From: Persebacter sp965221835
GTDB lineage: Bacteria; Pseudomonadota; Gammaproteobacteria; Tethybacterales; Persebacteraceae
Direction: 5' to 3'
NCBI GenBank assembly: GCA_965221835.1
Contig: OZ244916.1
Span: 310,001-374,000 of the forward strand
DNA: 64,000 nt
The notes under the pieces were generated by a model that was given only the letters and a program-made list of their open reading frames with translations, had not been told where the DNA came from and searched no databases. The position numbers were made by a program, and so were the translations under genes. Shown here in pieces: positions 18,401 to 25,980 of this stretch (positions within the stretch are counted from its first letter, which is position 1; each line of letters begins with the position of its first letter).

Positions 18401-20936
18401 CCGCCCCCGCAAAATCGCCCGATTCCAAAGTATACGATTCGCCGATTTCGCCCGCAATTTCGTTATAGTTATTTCCGCCGTCAATACTCGAAAACCATTG
18501 ATAAGTAAATCCGCCGATTTCGTTGCTGTCCGATAATGCGGCGGTGATTGCAGTGTATATTTCGCCGTCCGCAAATGAAGGATTGCCGTCAATTGTGATT
18601 TCGCCTTCTGTCGGAAGATTCTCTTTTAATGTCGCTGCGAGTGTGGCTTTATATCCATCCAAATCGGTATGTACGATATTTACGCTAAACATTCTCGGCG
18701 TTTGGTCTACGAAAAAATTGGCGGGAATTGTAAATTCTTCGTTGTTCGTAGGCAACACACCCAACAATACTCCATCCAAAAACAAATGCCATTCGTAAGT
18801 AAAATCGCCGATTTCGTTTTCGTCCGATAATCTGGAAATGTCTACGGTATAACTTTCGCCCTCTGCAAATATCGGATTGCCGTTAATTGTTGCTTCGCCT
18901 TCTGTCGGAAAATCCTCTTCCAAAAAAGCCACAAGCGGTTGTGTGTATCCGTCCGCATCGGTATGCATCACATCGGCACGCAACAATACGGGCATATCCG
19001 CATTCGCCTCTGCAATGTGAGATGCTTTTAATGTGAAAGTTGTACCAAAAGCCCCTCTTCTGTCATAACTATTGCCGCCGTCTATGCTTACATACCATGT
19101 ATAACTAAATGTGCCGATTTCGTTGCCGTCCGTTAATTCGTCAACATTCAAAGTATAAATCTCGCCGTCCGAAAATAACGAATTTCCGTTTATGGAAACG
19201 GTTCCTTCGGTCGGGGGATTCACCAGAAAGAAACCGGAAGTTATAGTTGCCCGCCCAAAAAATGAGTCGGTCAATTCCGCAATCACTCGCATTCCGCTGT
19301 TGCCTTCTTGACTGAAAACGGACGATTGCAAAATGTACGGAACATTTTTAATATTGTCGGCAAATAATCTCCGGGTTGCCTCATCATATTCTTGAAAAAG
19401 TACATCGGTAAAAACCGTACCATTTCCCGCTTGCCAACGATAGGAAAGTACATCAATTTCTCCGTCCGGGTCTTCTATTTCATCCAGCGAGGTGGTTATC
19501 GTCGCTTCTGCATGCAATCCGGTCTCTATGAATTGCATATCTCCTGTCGGCGGTCTATCGGTGTGCGATAATGTGGGCGAAAATAAATAGTTTCGGAATC
19601 CCCATCCGTCTTCAATATCCAATATGCCACGAATTTGAATTTCGTCCCCCGCTTCCGCCCCGACAAAATGATCGGGGCTCGTAAAATGAACTCCTCTGAT
19701 AAATTCATCTTCCGTATTTTGCCATGCACTGCCGTTAATCCGGTGTTGCCAAATGTATCTGGTACCCGCCTGAAATCCGTTGTTGCGGTCTCCGGCGAGG
19801 TCGAAACTGATATAAAGTTCTTCATCGGCGGTATTTGCAAATTCGGCAAAAGATACCGGTTCTTCTACCGGAGTTCCGGCAAATCTAATTGGATTATGAC
19901 TACGCAAAATTTCTAATGGTTCAACAACTTGAAGCATGTCGTTGCGATGAATATAACCATGATAAGCACGGAAAAAATTAGGATTAGAGAATGAACTGAA
20001 TCTTTCAATCAGTTCAACGGCGATATGGTCCATATACACGGTATATCCGTCTCTGTTCGTTGTATGCGAATTCGCAACATCCTTAAACGAAAGCGTGTAG
20101 GTGAAATTATCCAATCGCACGGTAAAACCAAGATTAAAAAAGAAAGGGGTAAGGTCAAAACTTTCGTTTTCAAATCGTGATGTATCCGGCTCGCAAGATT
20201 CAAACACACAAGGCGGAAGATATCGATCTCCAATGACGGGATTAATCGGCAAAGGCGGTGCGTCCAAAAACGAAGAGAGAGGGGGTTGTGGAATCAGAGT
20301 TTCGACAAAGGAATGCGGAGTTCCTTCTAATTCTCGTGTAACGCCCACTTGCCTCCATAACACCGAACGAAAAACCCTCGCCAATCTTGCATGTTCATCA
20401 CTTCGCACGGTTTGCGTGACTCCCAAAATATCCGTGTAAATTACTGTAAAACTATAAACATCGCCTTCGTCATAACCGTCGCCGGTATGCCCGATATTGA
20501 CGGTGACATACGGCAGTTCTCCCTCCCGCCGAATACCCGCAATTTGTACCGAAACACCGCTTACCGTTAATGTATTCGAGCCATAAATACGCAAATCGGC
20601 GGTGATATGGTCGCAACCCGATATATCTATAAAAGTACTAATCTGCCTAAAAGTCAAAAAACGGGAATTCGGATGTCCAACATCTATTCCCGCAAAATTT
20701 TCTCGGATAACTTCGCCGGTGTGAATATCGGTTTGCTGACATCGCCAATAATATTCGCCTCCTGCTCCCGCAACAATTCCCTCGTCAATTTCGGGGGACG
20801 GAAATACAACCGAAACCCGTTGCGAATCGTAATCCAAAGTAAGGTCTACTGCAATATCCCCCGTAAATTGTGCAACCGCATTCCCCGCCCCGCAAAGTGC
20901 GAAAGCAGTTGCCAAAATTCTCCACAAAACTCTCAT
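12426..20936 (-). CDS. giant autotransporter-like surface protein with Ig-like repeats (gene A)
   Basis: 2836 residues. Residues 1-23 are a signal peptide (MRVLWRILATAFALCGAGNA then VAQ). Residues ~24-570 form a unique N-terminal region. From ~570 to ~1290 lie about seven ~103-residue beta-sandwich repeats (ITIDGNPSFADGEIYTAIT ... YQWFSSIDGGNNYNEI ... VHTDADGY); then ~1290-2060 holds composite 219-residue repeats (GTGTVAISGTISFAANE ... LFGEGDDEEYDP). More diverged Ig-like units run to ~2400. From about residue 2520 the sequence looks like an autotransporter beta-barrel (WSWWAHGSRSRLKG, YASFHAGMDRQ) and ends in NLLF, a terminal Phe typical of outer-membrane barrels. Type V self-secretion and adhesion are inferred. 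The start is near-leaderless. Paralogous to gene B at 57523. Confidence 0.88.
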   Translation of the reverse strand: MRVLWRILATAFALCGAGNAVAQFTGDIAVDLTLDYDSQRVSVVFPSPEIDEGIVAGAGGEYYWRCQQTDIHTGEVIRENFAGIDVGHPNSRFLTFRQISTFIDISGCDHITADLRIYGSNTLTVSGVSVQIAGIRREGELPYVTVNIGHTGDGYDEGDVYSFTVIYTDILGVTQTVRSDEHARLARVFRSVLWRQVGVTRELEGTPHSFVETLIPQPPLSSFLDAPPLPINPVIGDRYLPPCVFESCEPDTSRFENESFDLTPFFFNLGFTVRLDNFTYTLSFKDVANSHTTNRDGYTVYMDHIAVELIERFSSFSNPNFFRAYHGYIHRNDMLQVVEPLEILRSHNPIRFAGTPVEEPVSFAEFANTADEELYISFDLAGDRNNGFQAGTRYIWQHRINGSAWQNTEDEFIRGVHFTSPDHFVGAEAGDEIQIRGILDIEDGWGFRNYLFSPTLSHTDRPPTGDMQFIETGLHAEATITTSLDEIEDPDGEIDVLSYRWQAGNGTVFTDVLFQEYDEATRRLFADNIKNVPYILQSSVFSQEGNSGMRVIAELTDSFFGRATITSGFFLVNPPTEGTVSINGNSLFSDGEIYTLNVDELTDGNEIGTFSYTWYVSIDGGNSYDRRGAFGTTFTLKASHIAEANADMPVLLRADVMHTDADGYTQPLVAFLEEDFPTEGEATINGNPIFAEGESYTVDISRLSDENEIGDFTYEWHLFLDGVLLGVLPTNNEEFTIPANFFVDQTPRMFSVNIVHTDLDGYKATLAATLKENLPTEGEITIDGNPSFADGEIYTAITAALSDSNEIGGFTYQWFSSIDGGNNYNEIAGEIGESYTLESGDFAGADENTPAWLQVSVVHTDADGYRFTLSASLKQDTPTQGEMTIDGNPLFAKDQTYDARTDALTDGNGIGLFTDFQWAISFDGGVNYEDVPTSEIPRLYRLGSRVLAGANPNTPARLRVSAVHTDADGYTQTVSGILIQNIPTEGEITIDGNPSFADGEIYTAITAGLSDSNDIGDFTYQWFSSIDGGNNYNEIAGEIGESYTLESGDFAGADENTPAWLQVSVVHTDADGYRFTLSASLVQDTPTQGEITIDGSSLFADGEIYTAITAELSDSNEIGGFTYQWFSSIDGGNNYNEIAGETGESYTFESGDFAGANPNTPARLRVSAVHTDLEGYKATLAATLIENIPTQGEITIDGNPMFADGEIYTAITAALSDRNGIGDFTYQWVISFDGGNNYNTNGILGIDSTYTLRAEDIANADENIPALLGVAAVHTDLDGNTQTLTASFLQDIAGTGGVSISGANSFAAGEKYTAITNIADANMIGTVSYSWQASTDGGNNYTQITDANSESYTLSLADFAGATSANPVHLLLSVVHTDAAGFSEFYLATLIHSDTAAGGSLGIGIQSGVIAEDAIVELNTAGISDINGGGIVSHSWHLDNGAAIVGETSATYTLQAANLTLSEIRNGVLHSEVLYRDDFGYETRFSITLFGEGDDEEYDPNNPNELDSLGTGTVAISGTISFAANERYTADISQIAPNDANGEGDFAYSWHTSTDGGTNYDLISGANSESYTLALSDFAGATSANPVHLLLSVVHTDFGGFDQSYLATLIHSDTAAGGSLGIEIQNGVIAENAVVELDTAAISDINGGGIVSHSWHLDNGAAIAGATAATYTLQAANLTLSKIRNGVLHSEVLYRDDFGYETRFSITLFGEGDDEEYDPDNPNELDSLGTGTVAISGTISFAANEKYTADISDIAPNDANGEGDFAYSWHTSTDGGNNYTQITDANSESYTLALSDFSGATSANPVHLLLSVVHTDMGGFSEFYLATLIHSDTAAGGSLGIGIQSGVIAEDAIVELNTAGISDINGGGIVSHSWHLDNGAAIAGADAATYILSSANLTLSEIRNGVLHSEVLYRDSFGYETRFSITLFGEGDDEEYDPNNPNELDSLGTGTVAISGTISFAANEKYTADISQIAPNDANGEGDFAYSWHTSTDGGTNYDLISGANSESYTLALSDFAGATSANPVHLLLSVVHTDFGGFDQSYLATLIHSDTAAGGSLGIVAAGLMAGDLVTADAAGLADANGALTISYRWQTGERNTPESFADLVGETEAVYTIYADDYDSDSRDSLRLIARTADPFGGETQITSAILPINRETEGRISLELVGGEIVAGSTIRLRTDAVSDENGGGFEKYYWFINDLLLMEENDDFLVVRSDDLRDIAAGGLRAEAKYVDGIGFTVRLSARLIAAGIVAPSPEEIANWSVVIETEGVAFGEDLARANLIGAEQSDYYEVFYRWRTGVGIAFADERNVGGVGNYHQLEAANFNPQDHLRAIAEVELLSGTFVTLTSAPVQIDYPSIGAVRIVAGELLAPGVVVSADISDVRDANGGVNVVSERWLYADTPVAMARSYTLTEEAVHAGKVFYEATFADAAGFRTSLRAEANVGGEVSSEKAEAIIGAVNAAAIDGLWNALEGHLDSEAGWRANGAPIEDPSQIAAALSRRDENSLHPDSPFALDSFALKESGGEAGEEWSWWAHGSRSRLKGKPIIDGEEVKYHGDYASFHAGMDRQISDTVRAGLAFSADDADLDVEWRKGVDGQLRQNIRSLIPYTEWRPDDLTNVRILAGYGEGDIYLAEHDNASRASARRTLFGIRAARRKDLADNFDITFSGGFDKTRLQTDAIDLPGLQDDLDARTKETHARVKGGHISLLPAKGSLHKEISLRWRSQSVAGDRDSVFDFGIGFNATLPEYFLSFGADGERQLTDSAHERNRFGVYIAYGAGRFAHILETRYDNEIALPQNRWQINTVSEWGISELLTGVYVEHNGNEDLKIGWESNLLF
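14755..17062 (-). repeat. intragenic 657-bp (219-residue) repeat array in gene A
   Basis: Composite modules repeat at exactly 657 bp: AATCCAACTCATT occurs at 15101, 15758 and 16415. Copies are almost identical at DNA level, including silent positions. Each module pairs a TSTDGGTNY-type Ig-like unit with a second unit containing SHSWHLDNGAA and ends in an acidic linker (FGEGDDEEYDPNNPNELDS). The same modules recur in gene B. Confidence 0.9.
17063..19220 (-). repeat. intragenic ~309-bp (103-residue) repeat array in gene A
   Basis: Units starting PTEGEITIDGNP repeat at 309-315 bp (CCGTCAA at 17344, 17653, 17962, 18277 and 18586). Adjacent units are highly similar in DNA near the centre of the array and more diverged at its N-terminal edge. 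Confidence 0.88.
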
Positions 20937-20943
20937 GGGCGGA

Positions 20944-20952
20944 ATTATAACA
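20944..20952 (-). promoter_or_regulatory. extended -10 element of gene A
   Basis: On the minus strand TGTTATAAT (20944-20952) is followed by TCCGCCC and then the ATG at 20936. The same TATAATTCCGCCCATGAG block precedes gene B. The predicted transcript would begin at or next to the start codon; no Shine-Dalgarno can fit. Confidence 0.6.
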
Positions 20953-21040
20953 AAGAATTGACAAATTAAACGGAATTTTGTATAGTTATGCACGATTCGG
21001 CGGCGAAAAATGACGGCGGGGCGAGAATGGAATCGGGCGG

Positions 21041-21320
21041 CGGCGGAATTCCGCAAAAAAACCGCGAAATTCCGCGAAAAACCCCCCGTCATTCCCGCGA
21101 AAGCGGGAATCCATTATAGGCGATTAATTTTAGAATTCCCGCGCGTTTTTTCATAAAAAACAGCGTGAACTCGGGGATTTGTCGGCGAAAATGGATTCCC
21201 GCTTTCGCGGGAATGACAGCGGGGAAGGCGGGATTTTGTCGGCAAGAATCGGACGGCGGCGGACGGCGAAAATGACGGGCGGCGGGGGAGATTCCGATTT
21301 ACATCGGAATGGTAAAAAAT
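21041..21320. repeat. compound intergenic repeat with MITE-like core (copy 1)
   Basis: This fills the gap between gene A and the outer-membrane gene. The core 21091-21214 (124 bp) is bounded by two 20-bp palindromes, ATTCCCGCGAAAGCGGGAAT (21091-21110) and ATTCCCGCTTTCGCGGGAAT (21195-21214), of the ATTCCC-N8-GGGAAT type known in Neisseria as dRS3. Flanks include another palindrome, ATTCCGATTTACATCGGAAT (21291-21310). The whole block recurs, inverted, at 36340-36620 and 36929-37206. No transposase is encoded. Confidence 0.9.
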
Positions 21321-21368
21321 GACGGCGCGGCGGACGGGCGAGAATCGGGCGGCGGCGGGAAGGCGGGA

Positions 21369-22814
21369 TTAGAAACGATGTACGGCTTCCAGATGGAATC
21401 TGGCGTTGTTGCCGAATTCGGCGGTTTTTCGCCATTGAAATCCGGCGGAGGGGCGGATTGTCCAGCGGTTAATCCGCAAAACGCTTTCCAGATTTAGCGA
21501 GTTGTTTGTTTCGCTCTCGCCTTTGTCAAAACGGGATTGCAGATGATAAACCGGCGATATTTCCCAAATGCCGCCCGTCAAGTTTGCGGACAGGGAAAGA
21601 TTGTAATCGGCGGTTTCGCCCGCAACGAATTCCGAAAATGCCGCCGTCCACAACTCGCCTTTGTATTCGCCGCCCGATGAATAATGAAATTCGCCGAATT
21701 CGCCGTTTGCGTTTGTTTGTCCGCCGGTGTAGTACAAATGCCAATTGTCTTTGCGGAAATCCATCCGCCCGCCCGCATTTGCGAAATAGCCGATTTCGTC
21801 TACGGAATAGCCGATATCGGGCGTGAAATTAAATAGCGAAAAATCGCCGCCGGACAAAAGCATCGCCGCCGCCCCGACAACCGCAATTCCCGCCCCGATG
21901 GCAGCACCGCCGCCTGAACTGCCCGAACTGCCGCCGCCCGAACTGCCGCTGTCATCGCCCGCATTTGCGGAATTGGCGGAATTGGCGGAATTTTCGGAAT
22001 TGACGGAATTGGCGGAATTGGCGGGGGTTGTCGCACAACTCGCAGTCGCCGGGTCGCAAGAATCCAACGCTTGCGCAACATCGTTTGTTTCTTGATAGTT
22101 TGCGTCAAGATGAAACTCGCCGGCATTCGGGTCGGCTTCGCCGACTCTGCCCGTGTTTTGTGCGAACGCCAAAACTCCGCTTGAATCACGATAAACGAAA
22201 ACGGTTGCCAATGTATTCTTAAAACGCGAACTTAAGTCGGTGCGGGGACCGGAGATGAAAAAGCGGTCGCCCGCCTCCATCGTCCGCCGATTACCGGCGT
22301 AACCGAACATAAACAAACCCGTATTTGAATCAACCGCTTTCGTATAGGGCAACTCGCCGCCTATGGTCGTATCGTCGGGGTTGACTCTTCTTAAAATGGC
22401 GGCTGCCGCATGATAAGTATGCAAACCGGTTAAATGCGCCACACTTCCGGCAAAAGAAAAAGCGGAAACGCTCGCAACGATGGCGGTTAGCGGGTCGCTA
22501 AAAATGATTTGTCCGCCGGGTTGGGGGCGAGTAGTCGCAACTGTCAAAGTCGTGGTCTCTACAACTACCGATATGGTATCGGGTCTTCCGTCCCCGTCTA
22601 TATCTACATTTACATATCTATTGCCTTGACGCAATGTCGTGCGGGTGGTGATTGTAATAATTCGGTCGCTAATGCCTGGTACATTGATGACAACCGTCGG
22701 TCTTTTCCAAACTTGTGCAACTTCCGATTCTTGTGCGGATGCGGAAGTCGCAAATCCCGCCGCCAAAACGGCAACGGCGAAAAGACGGAAAATAGCGGTT
22801 TTTATGATTTTCAT
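21369..22814 (-). CDS. exported outer-membrane-type protein, function unknown
   Basis: 481 residues. A signal peptide (residues 1-~27, MKIIKTAIFRLFAVAVLAAG, cleavage after ASA) is followed by a Thr/Val-rich domain (~30-270), a low-complexity Asn/Ser/Ala then Ser/Gly segment (~280-320), a hydrophobic stretch AAIGAGIAVVGAAAMLL, and a C-terminal region of alternating hydrophobic and aromatic strands ending in VHRF; a terminal Phe is common in outer-membrane barrels. The last ~160 residues may form a small barrel. ATG 22814 is preceded by AGGAG. I do not recognise the family. It precedes gene A in the same direction but has a repeat block between. Its final 29 codons recur at 36744-36831. Confidence 0.75.
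   Translation of the reverse strand: MKIIKTAIFRLFAVAVLAAGFATSASAQESEVAQVWKRPTVVINVPGISDRIITITTRTTLRQGNRYVNVDIDGDGRPDTISVVVETTTLTVATTRPQPGGQIIFSDPLTAIVASVSAFSFAGSVAHLTGLHTYHAAAAILRRVNPDDTTIGGELPYTKAVDSNTGLFMFGYAGNRRTMEAGDRFFISGPRTDLSSRFKNTLATVFVYRDSSGVLAFAQNTGRVGEADPNAGEFHLDANYQETNDVAQALDSCDPATASCATTPANSANSVNSENSANSANSANAGDDSGSSGGGSSGSSGGGAAIGAGIAVVGAAAMLLSGGDFSLFNFTPDIGYSVDEIGYFANAGGRMDFRKDNWHLYYTGGQTNANGEFGEFHYSSGGEYKGELWTAAFSEFVAGETADYNLSLSANLTGGIWEISPVYHLQSRFDKGESETNNSLNLESVLRINRWTIRPSAGFQWRKTAEFGNNARFHLEAVHRF
21965..22026 (-). repeat. 9-bp in-frame microsatellite in the outer-membrane gene
   Basis: GCGGAATTG-type 9-mers run about six times with a few substitutions and encode the NSA/NSV/NSE triplet series. 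Unit-number changes would alter length by three residues without breaking the frame. Confidence 0.8.
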
Positions 22815-22883
22815 AATACTCTCCTGCGTGTGTGTCGTAAAACGGTATTGTATCAGAAAACGCCGAAATGTCAACCCGGCGCA

Positions 22884-24221
22884 TCAGATGTCCAGCAAAA
22901 ATTTTCGTTCCCAAGCGGTGACGACATGGCGGTAGTTTTCCAGTTCGGTGCGTTTGCATGCCACATACAAATCCACGAAACGATTGCCGAGGCGTTCGCG
23001 CAACATTTTGGAACCGCGCATTGCTTCCAGCGATTCTTCCAGCGTTAGGGGAATTCCGCGCGCCATTTCCCACGCCGCTACGGTAACCGGGGCGGTCGGT
23101 GCGATTTTGTTTTTGACGCCCATAAATCCGGCGAGTAAGGAACCCGCCACCGCCAAATACGGATTTGCATCCGAACCGCAAACGCGATTTTCCACACGCA
23201 TCGCCGCCGGTGCACCGGTTTCCGGTACGCGCAATCCCACCGTGCGATTGTTCGCGCCCCAATGATTGTTGGTATTTGGCCACGGTACATTAATGCGGCG
23301 AAACGAATTGACATTCGGTACCAGCATCGCCATAATTTCGGGCAAATGCCGCTGCAATCCGCCCAAATAATGTTTGAACATCTGACTCATTCCGCCGTCC
23401 CGTCCGGCAAATAAGTTGTCGCCGCCGCCCCGTGCGACAACGCTTTGGTGAATATGCATTGAACTGCCGGGTTGTCCCTCCACCGGTTTCGCCATAAAAG
23501 TAGCGACCATTCCGTGTCGCACCGCCGCCTCGCGTACGCATCGTTTGAACATCATCACTTGGTCGGTCATCGCCAAGGCGTCGCCGTGCTTGAAATTGAT
23601 TTCAAACTGCGCAACGCCTTCTTCGTGCGTCAATGTGTCGACCGCCAGCGATTGCGCTTCGGCAAAACGGTAAATGTCGTTAATGACCGGCTCAAATTCG
23701 TTTAAGGCATCTATGCTGAACGGTTGGCTGGAAAACTCCGGGCGACCGGTGCGACCAACCGGCGGACGCAAGGGATTGTCGGGATTGTTGTCACGGCTGG
23801 CGAGATAAAACTCCAACTCCGGTGCGACAATCGGACGCCAGCCGTTGCGATGAAAAAAACGAATGACTCGCTTGAGAATACTGCGCGGTGCATAGCGAAT
23901 AAGCGCGCCTTTTTCGCTGATTCCATCGCAAATAATCTGCCCCGTCGGTTCCGTCGCCCACGGCACCAAAAAACATCCTTCCAGCCCGGCACGCAACTCC
24001 ATATCGCCGTCCGTATCATCCAAAAAATCTTCCTGTTCGCCCCAATCGCCGGTGACGGTTTGCGCCAAGGCGGATTCGGGCATCCGCACCGAAGATTGAA
24101 GGAATTTTTCGCACGGGATAATCTTGCCGCGCGGCACTCCCGCCAAATCGGGAATGAAAATTTCGACTTCGGTAATGGAATGATTCCGCAGCCAGTTTTT
24201 AACTTCGTTATCCAACGACAT
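22884..24221 (-). CDS. glutamine synthetase-family ligase (PuuA-like)
   Basis: 445-residue glutamine synthetase fold enzyme. The N-terminal beta-grasp part has FIPDLAGVPRGKIIP, and the catalytic domain has APELEFYL (metal-binding Glu), HEEGVAQFEINF, GSSMHIHQS and NRTVGLRVPETG. The order and spacing fit the gamma-glutamylputrescine synthetase group rather than housekeeping GlnA: the NRSA adenylylation-type segment is not seen, and the start resembles PuuA. No other polyamine catabolism gene is nearby, so the acceptor amine is unknown. ATG 24221 has GAGG upstream. It is divergent from acyP across 46 bp. Confidence 0.8.
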   Translation of the reverse strand: MSLDNEVKNWLRNHSITEVEIFIPDLAGVPRGKIIPCEKFLQSSVRMPESALAQTVTGDWGEQEDFLDDTDGDMELRAGLEGCFLVPWATEPTGQIICDGISEKGALIRYAPRSILKRVIRFFHRNGWRPIVAPELEFYLASRDNNPDNPLRPPVGRTGRPEFSSQPFSIDALNEFEPVINDIYRFAEAQSLAVDTLTHEEGVAQFEINFKHGDALAMTDQVMMFKRCVREAAVRHGMVATFMAKPVEGQPGSSMHIHQSVVARGGGDNLFAGRDGGMSQMFKHYLGGLQRHLPEIMAMLVPNVNSFRRINVPWPNTNNHWGANNRTVGLRVPETGAPAAMRVENRVCGSDANPYLAVAGSLLAGFMGVKNKIAPTAPVTVAAWEMARGIPLTLEESLEAMRGSKMLRERLGNRFVDLYVACKRTELENYRHVVTAWERKFLLDI

Positions 24222-24267
24222 ATCGCCTCGTTCCCTATTTTAGCAAAAATATGGCAATATTAATAAA

Positions 24268-24621
24268 ATGTCATACAACGAAACAAAAATGGAAACCGAA
24301 ATACCCGAAATACCCGCAACAGCGGAACCCGAAACGGCGGAAAACACCGCGCAAACCGCCAAATATCGCCTAACCGGCGATGTGCAAAACATCGGATTTC
24401 GCCACTATCTCGCAAAAACGGCAGAAGATCTGCAAATACGCGGCTGGGCAAAAAACGAAAGCGACGGCAGTTTAATCGTTTTGCTGTGCGCCGAAGAATC
24501 CGCCATCGCGCAAATGCTCCCGCATCTTTTGCAAGGACCGGTCGGTGCCGCCGTGAACAATATGATAGAACTTTTGGTTGAAGAAGACGACATTCCGCCC
24601 GAAAACTTTGATATCCGCTAA
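24268..24621 (+). CDS. acyP: acylphosphatase
   Basis: Small enzyme hydrolysing acyl phosphates. 117 residues: an extra ~30-residue Glu/Thr/Pro-rich N-terminus precedes the standard ~88-residue domain. Both catalytic residues are visible, Arg45 in GDVQNIGFRHY and Asn63 in GWAKNESDGS. The fold ends in EEDDIPPENFDIR. The charged N-terminal extension is unusual; a shorter start at the second Met (residue 8) would not remove it. Convergent with moeA, 28 bp apart. Confidence 0.88.
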   Translation: MSYNETKMETEIPEIPATAEPETAENTAQTAKYRLTGDVQNIGFRHYLAKTAEDLQIRGWAKNESDGSLIVLLCAEESAIAQMLPHLLQGPVGAAVNNMIELLVEEDDIPPENFDIR

Positions 24622-24649
24622 TGCGTTCGCGCCAATTTTGGCGTAAAAA

Positions 24650-25885
24650 CTATACCAATCCTTCAAACATTTGCACGCAAACTTTTTCGCCGGCGGCAAC
24701 CGCCCCGCGCGATTCTTCCAAAACAATAAAACAATTTGCGCGCGTCATGGACGACAAAATGCCGGACCCCTGGTCGCCGGTCGGCGACACTTCATAACCG
24801 CCGCCCGCCGCCGGACGCAAAACTCCGCGCTGATATTCTTCGCGCCCCGCCGATTTTTTGAACGCGCACAAAGCGACCGCTTCCAGCATCGGCGGCGGTG
24901 AATATGCTTTTCGCCCGGCGCGTTTCCACAATGCGGCTTGCACAAATTGATAAAAACACACCATCACCGAAACCGGATTGCCGGGCAATCCGAAAAAATC
25001 CGCCTCGCCGAGTTTGCCGAACGCCAGCGGACGACCGGGACGCATTGCCACTTTCCAAAACACGACTTCGCCGCGTTCCGCCAGAACCGGACGAATAAAA
25101 TCCGCCTCGCCGACAGACGCCCCGCCGCTGGCGATAACGACATCCGCGTTTTTTGTTGCCGCATCCATTGCCGCCGCCAACATTTCCGGCGAATCGCGCA
25201 CCACGCCCAAATCCAAACCGTCCGCCCCCATCCGCGCCAACATCGCAAAAATCGCATGGCGATTGGAATCGTACACTTCCCCCGGTGCCAGCGAATCGCC
25301 GGGCGATTTCAATTCGTCACCGGTGGAAAAATAAGCGACTCGCACGCGCCGATAAACCGCGGTTTCTGTTATTCCTAACGAACCCAAAAGACCGATTTCC
25401 GCCGGGGCGCAAAATGTCCCCGCCGCCAATGCGATTTCGCCGCACCGCAAATCTTCTCCCGCCAATCGGATGTGCGTTCCTGTGCGGCGAACGGCGGGCG
25501 CGATTTCTGCGATTCCGTCTTTTTCGCCGCACGATTCTTCTTGCGGAACGACAATATCCGCACCTGCCGGTACGCGCGCACCGGTCATAATGCGGACGCA
25601 TTCGCCGCTTGCAATCGCGCAATCAGAAGGCGCACCGGCAAAGGCGCGTCCCGCAATGCGCAACGAAACATTTTTGTCGGCGGACAAATCGGCAATGCGA
25701 CAAGCATAACCGTCCATCGCCGAGTTGTCAAAACCCGGTACATTAAACGGTGCGGCAATATCTTCCGCCAGAACGCGCCCCAAAACATCGCGCAACGGCG
25801 CGCGCGTTTTTGCCGCAACCGGCACAATGCGCGACAAAATTAATTCGCGCGCTTCCCGCACCGATTTCCATTTTTCGTTTGTCAT
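24650..25885 (-). CDS. moeA: molybdopterin molybdenumtransferase
   Basis: Inserts molybdate into adenylylated molybdopterin during molybdenum cofactor synthesis. 411 residues, the same length as the E. coli enzyme. Domains: N-terminal GRVLAEDIAAPFNVPGFDNS and AMDGYA, RIMTGARVPAGADIVV, the MogA-like domain with FSTGDELKSPG, YDSNRHAIFAML and SGGASVGEADF, then GLPGNPVSVMV and a C-terminal beta barrel. ATG 25885 is chosen over an upstream in-frame ATG because GGAGG sits 7 nt before it. No other moa/moe genes are in the window. Confidence 0.95.
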   Translation of the reverse strand: MTNEKWKSVREARELILSRIVPVAAKTRAPLRDVLGRVLAEDIAAPFNVPGFDNSAMDGYACRIADLSADKNVSLRIAGRAFAGAPSDCAIASGECVRIMTGARVPAGADIVVPQEESCGEKDGIAEIAPAVRRTGTHIRLAGEDLRCGEIALAAGTFCAPAEIGLLGSLGITETAVYRRVRVAYFSTGDELKSPGDSLAPGEVYDSNRHAIFAMLARMGADGLDLGVVRDSPEMLAAAMDAATKNADVVIASGGASVGEADFIRPVLAERGEVVFWKVAMRPGRPLAFGKLGEADFFGLPGNPVSVMVCFYQFVQAALWKRAGRKAYSPPPMLEAVALCAFKKSAGREEYQRGVLRPAAGGGYEVSPTGDQGSGILSSMTRANCFIVLEESRGAVAAGEKVCVQMFEGLV

Positions 25886-25980
25886 TTGTTTCCTCCGCCG
25901 TGCGGCGATAAGCGATAAATTTGAATTGTAAAATAAAAACGCGTTCTGCGAAAAAACCGCCTTTCGCAAAACCGATTATT

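Noticed and set aside
20996..21368. Insertion sequence between gene A and the outer-membrane gene
   Set aside because: Inverted ends are present but there is no transposase frame and no target duplication that I can see; a non-autonomous element is the most that can be claimed.
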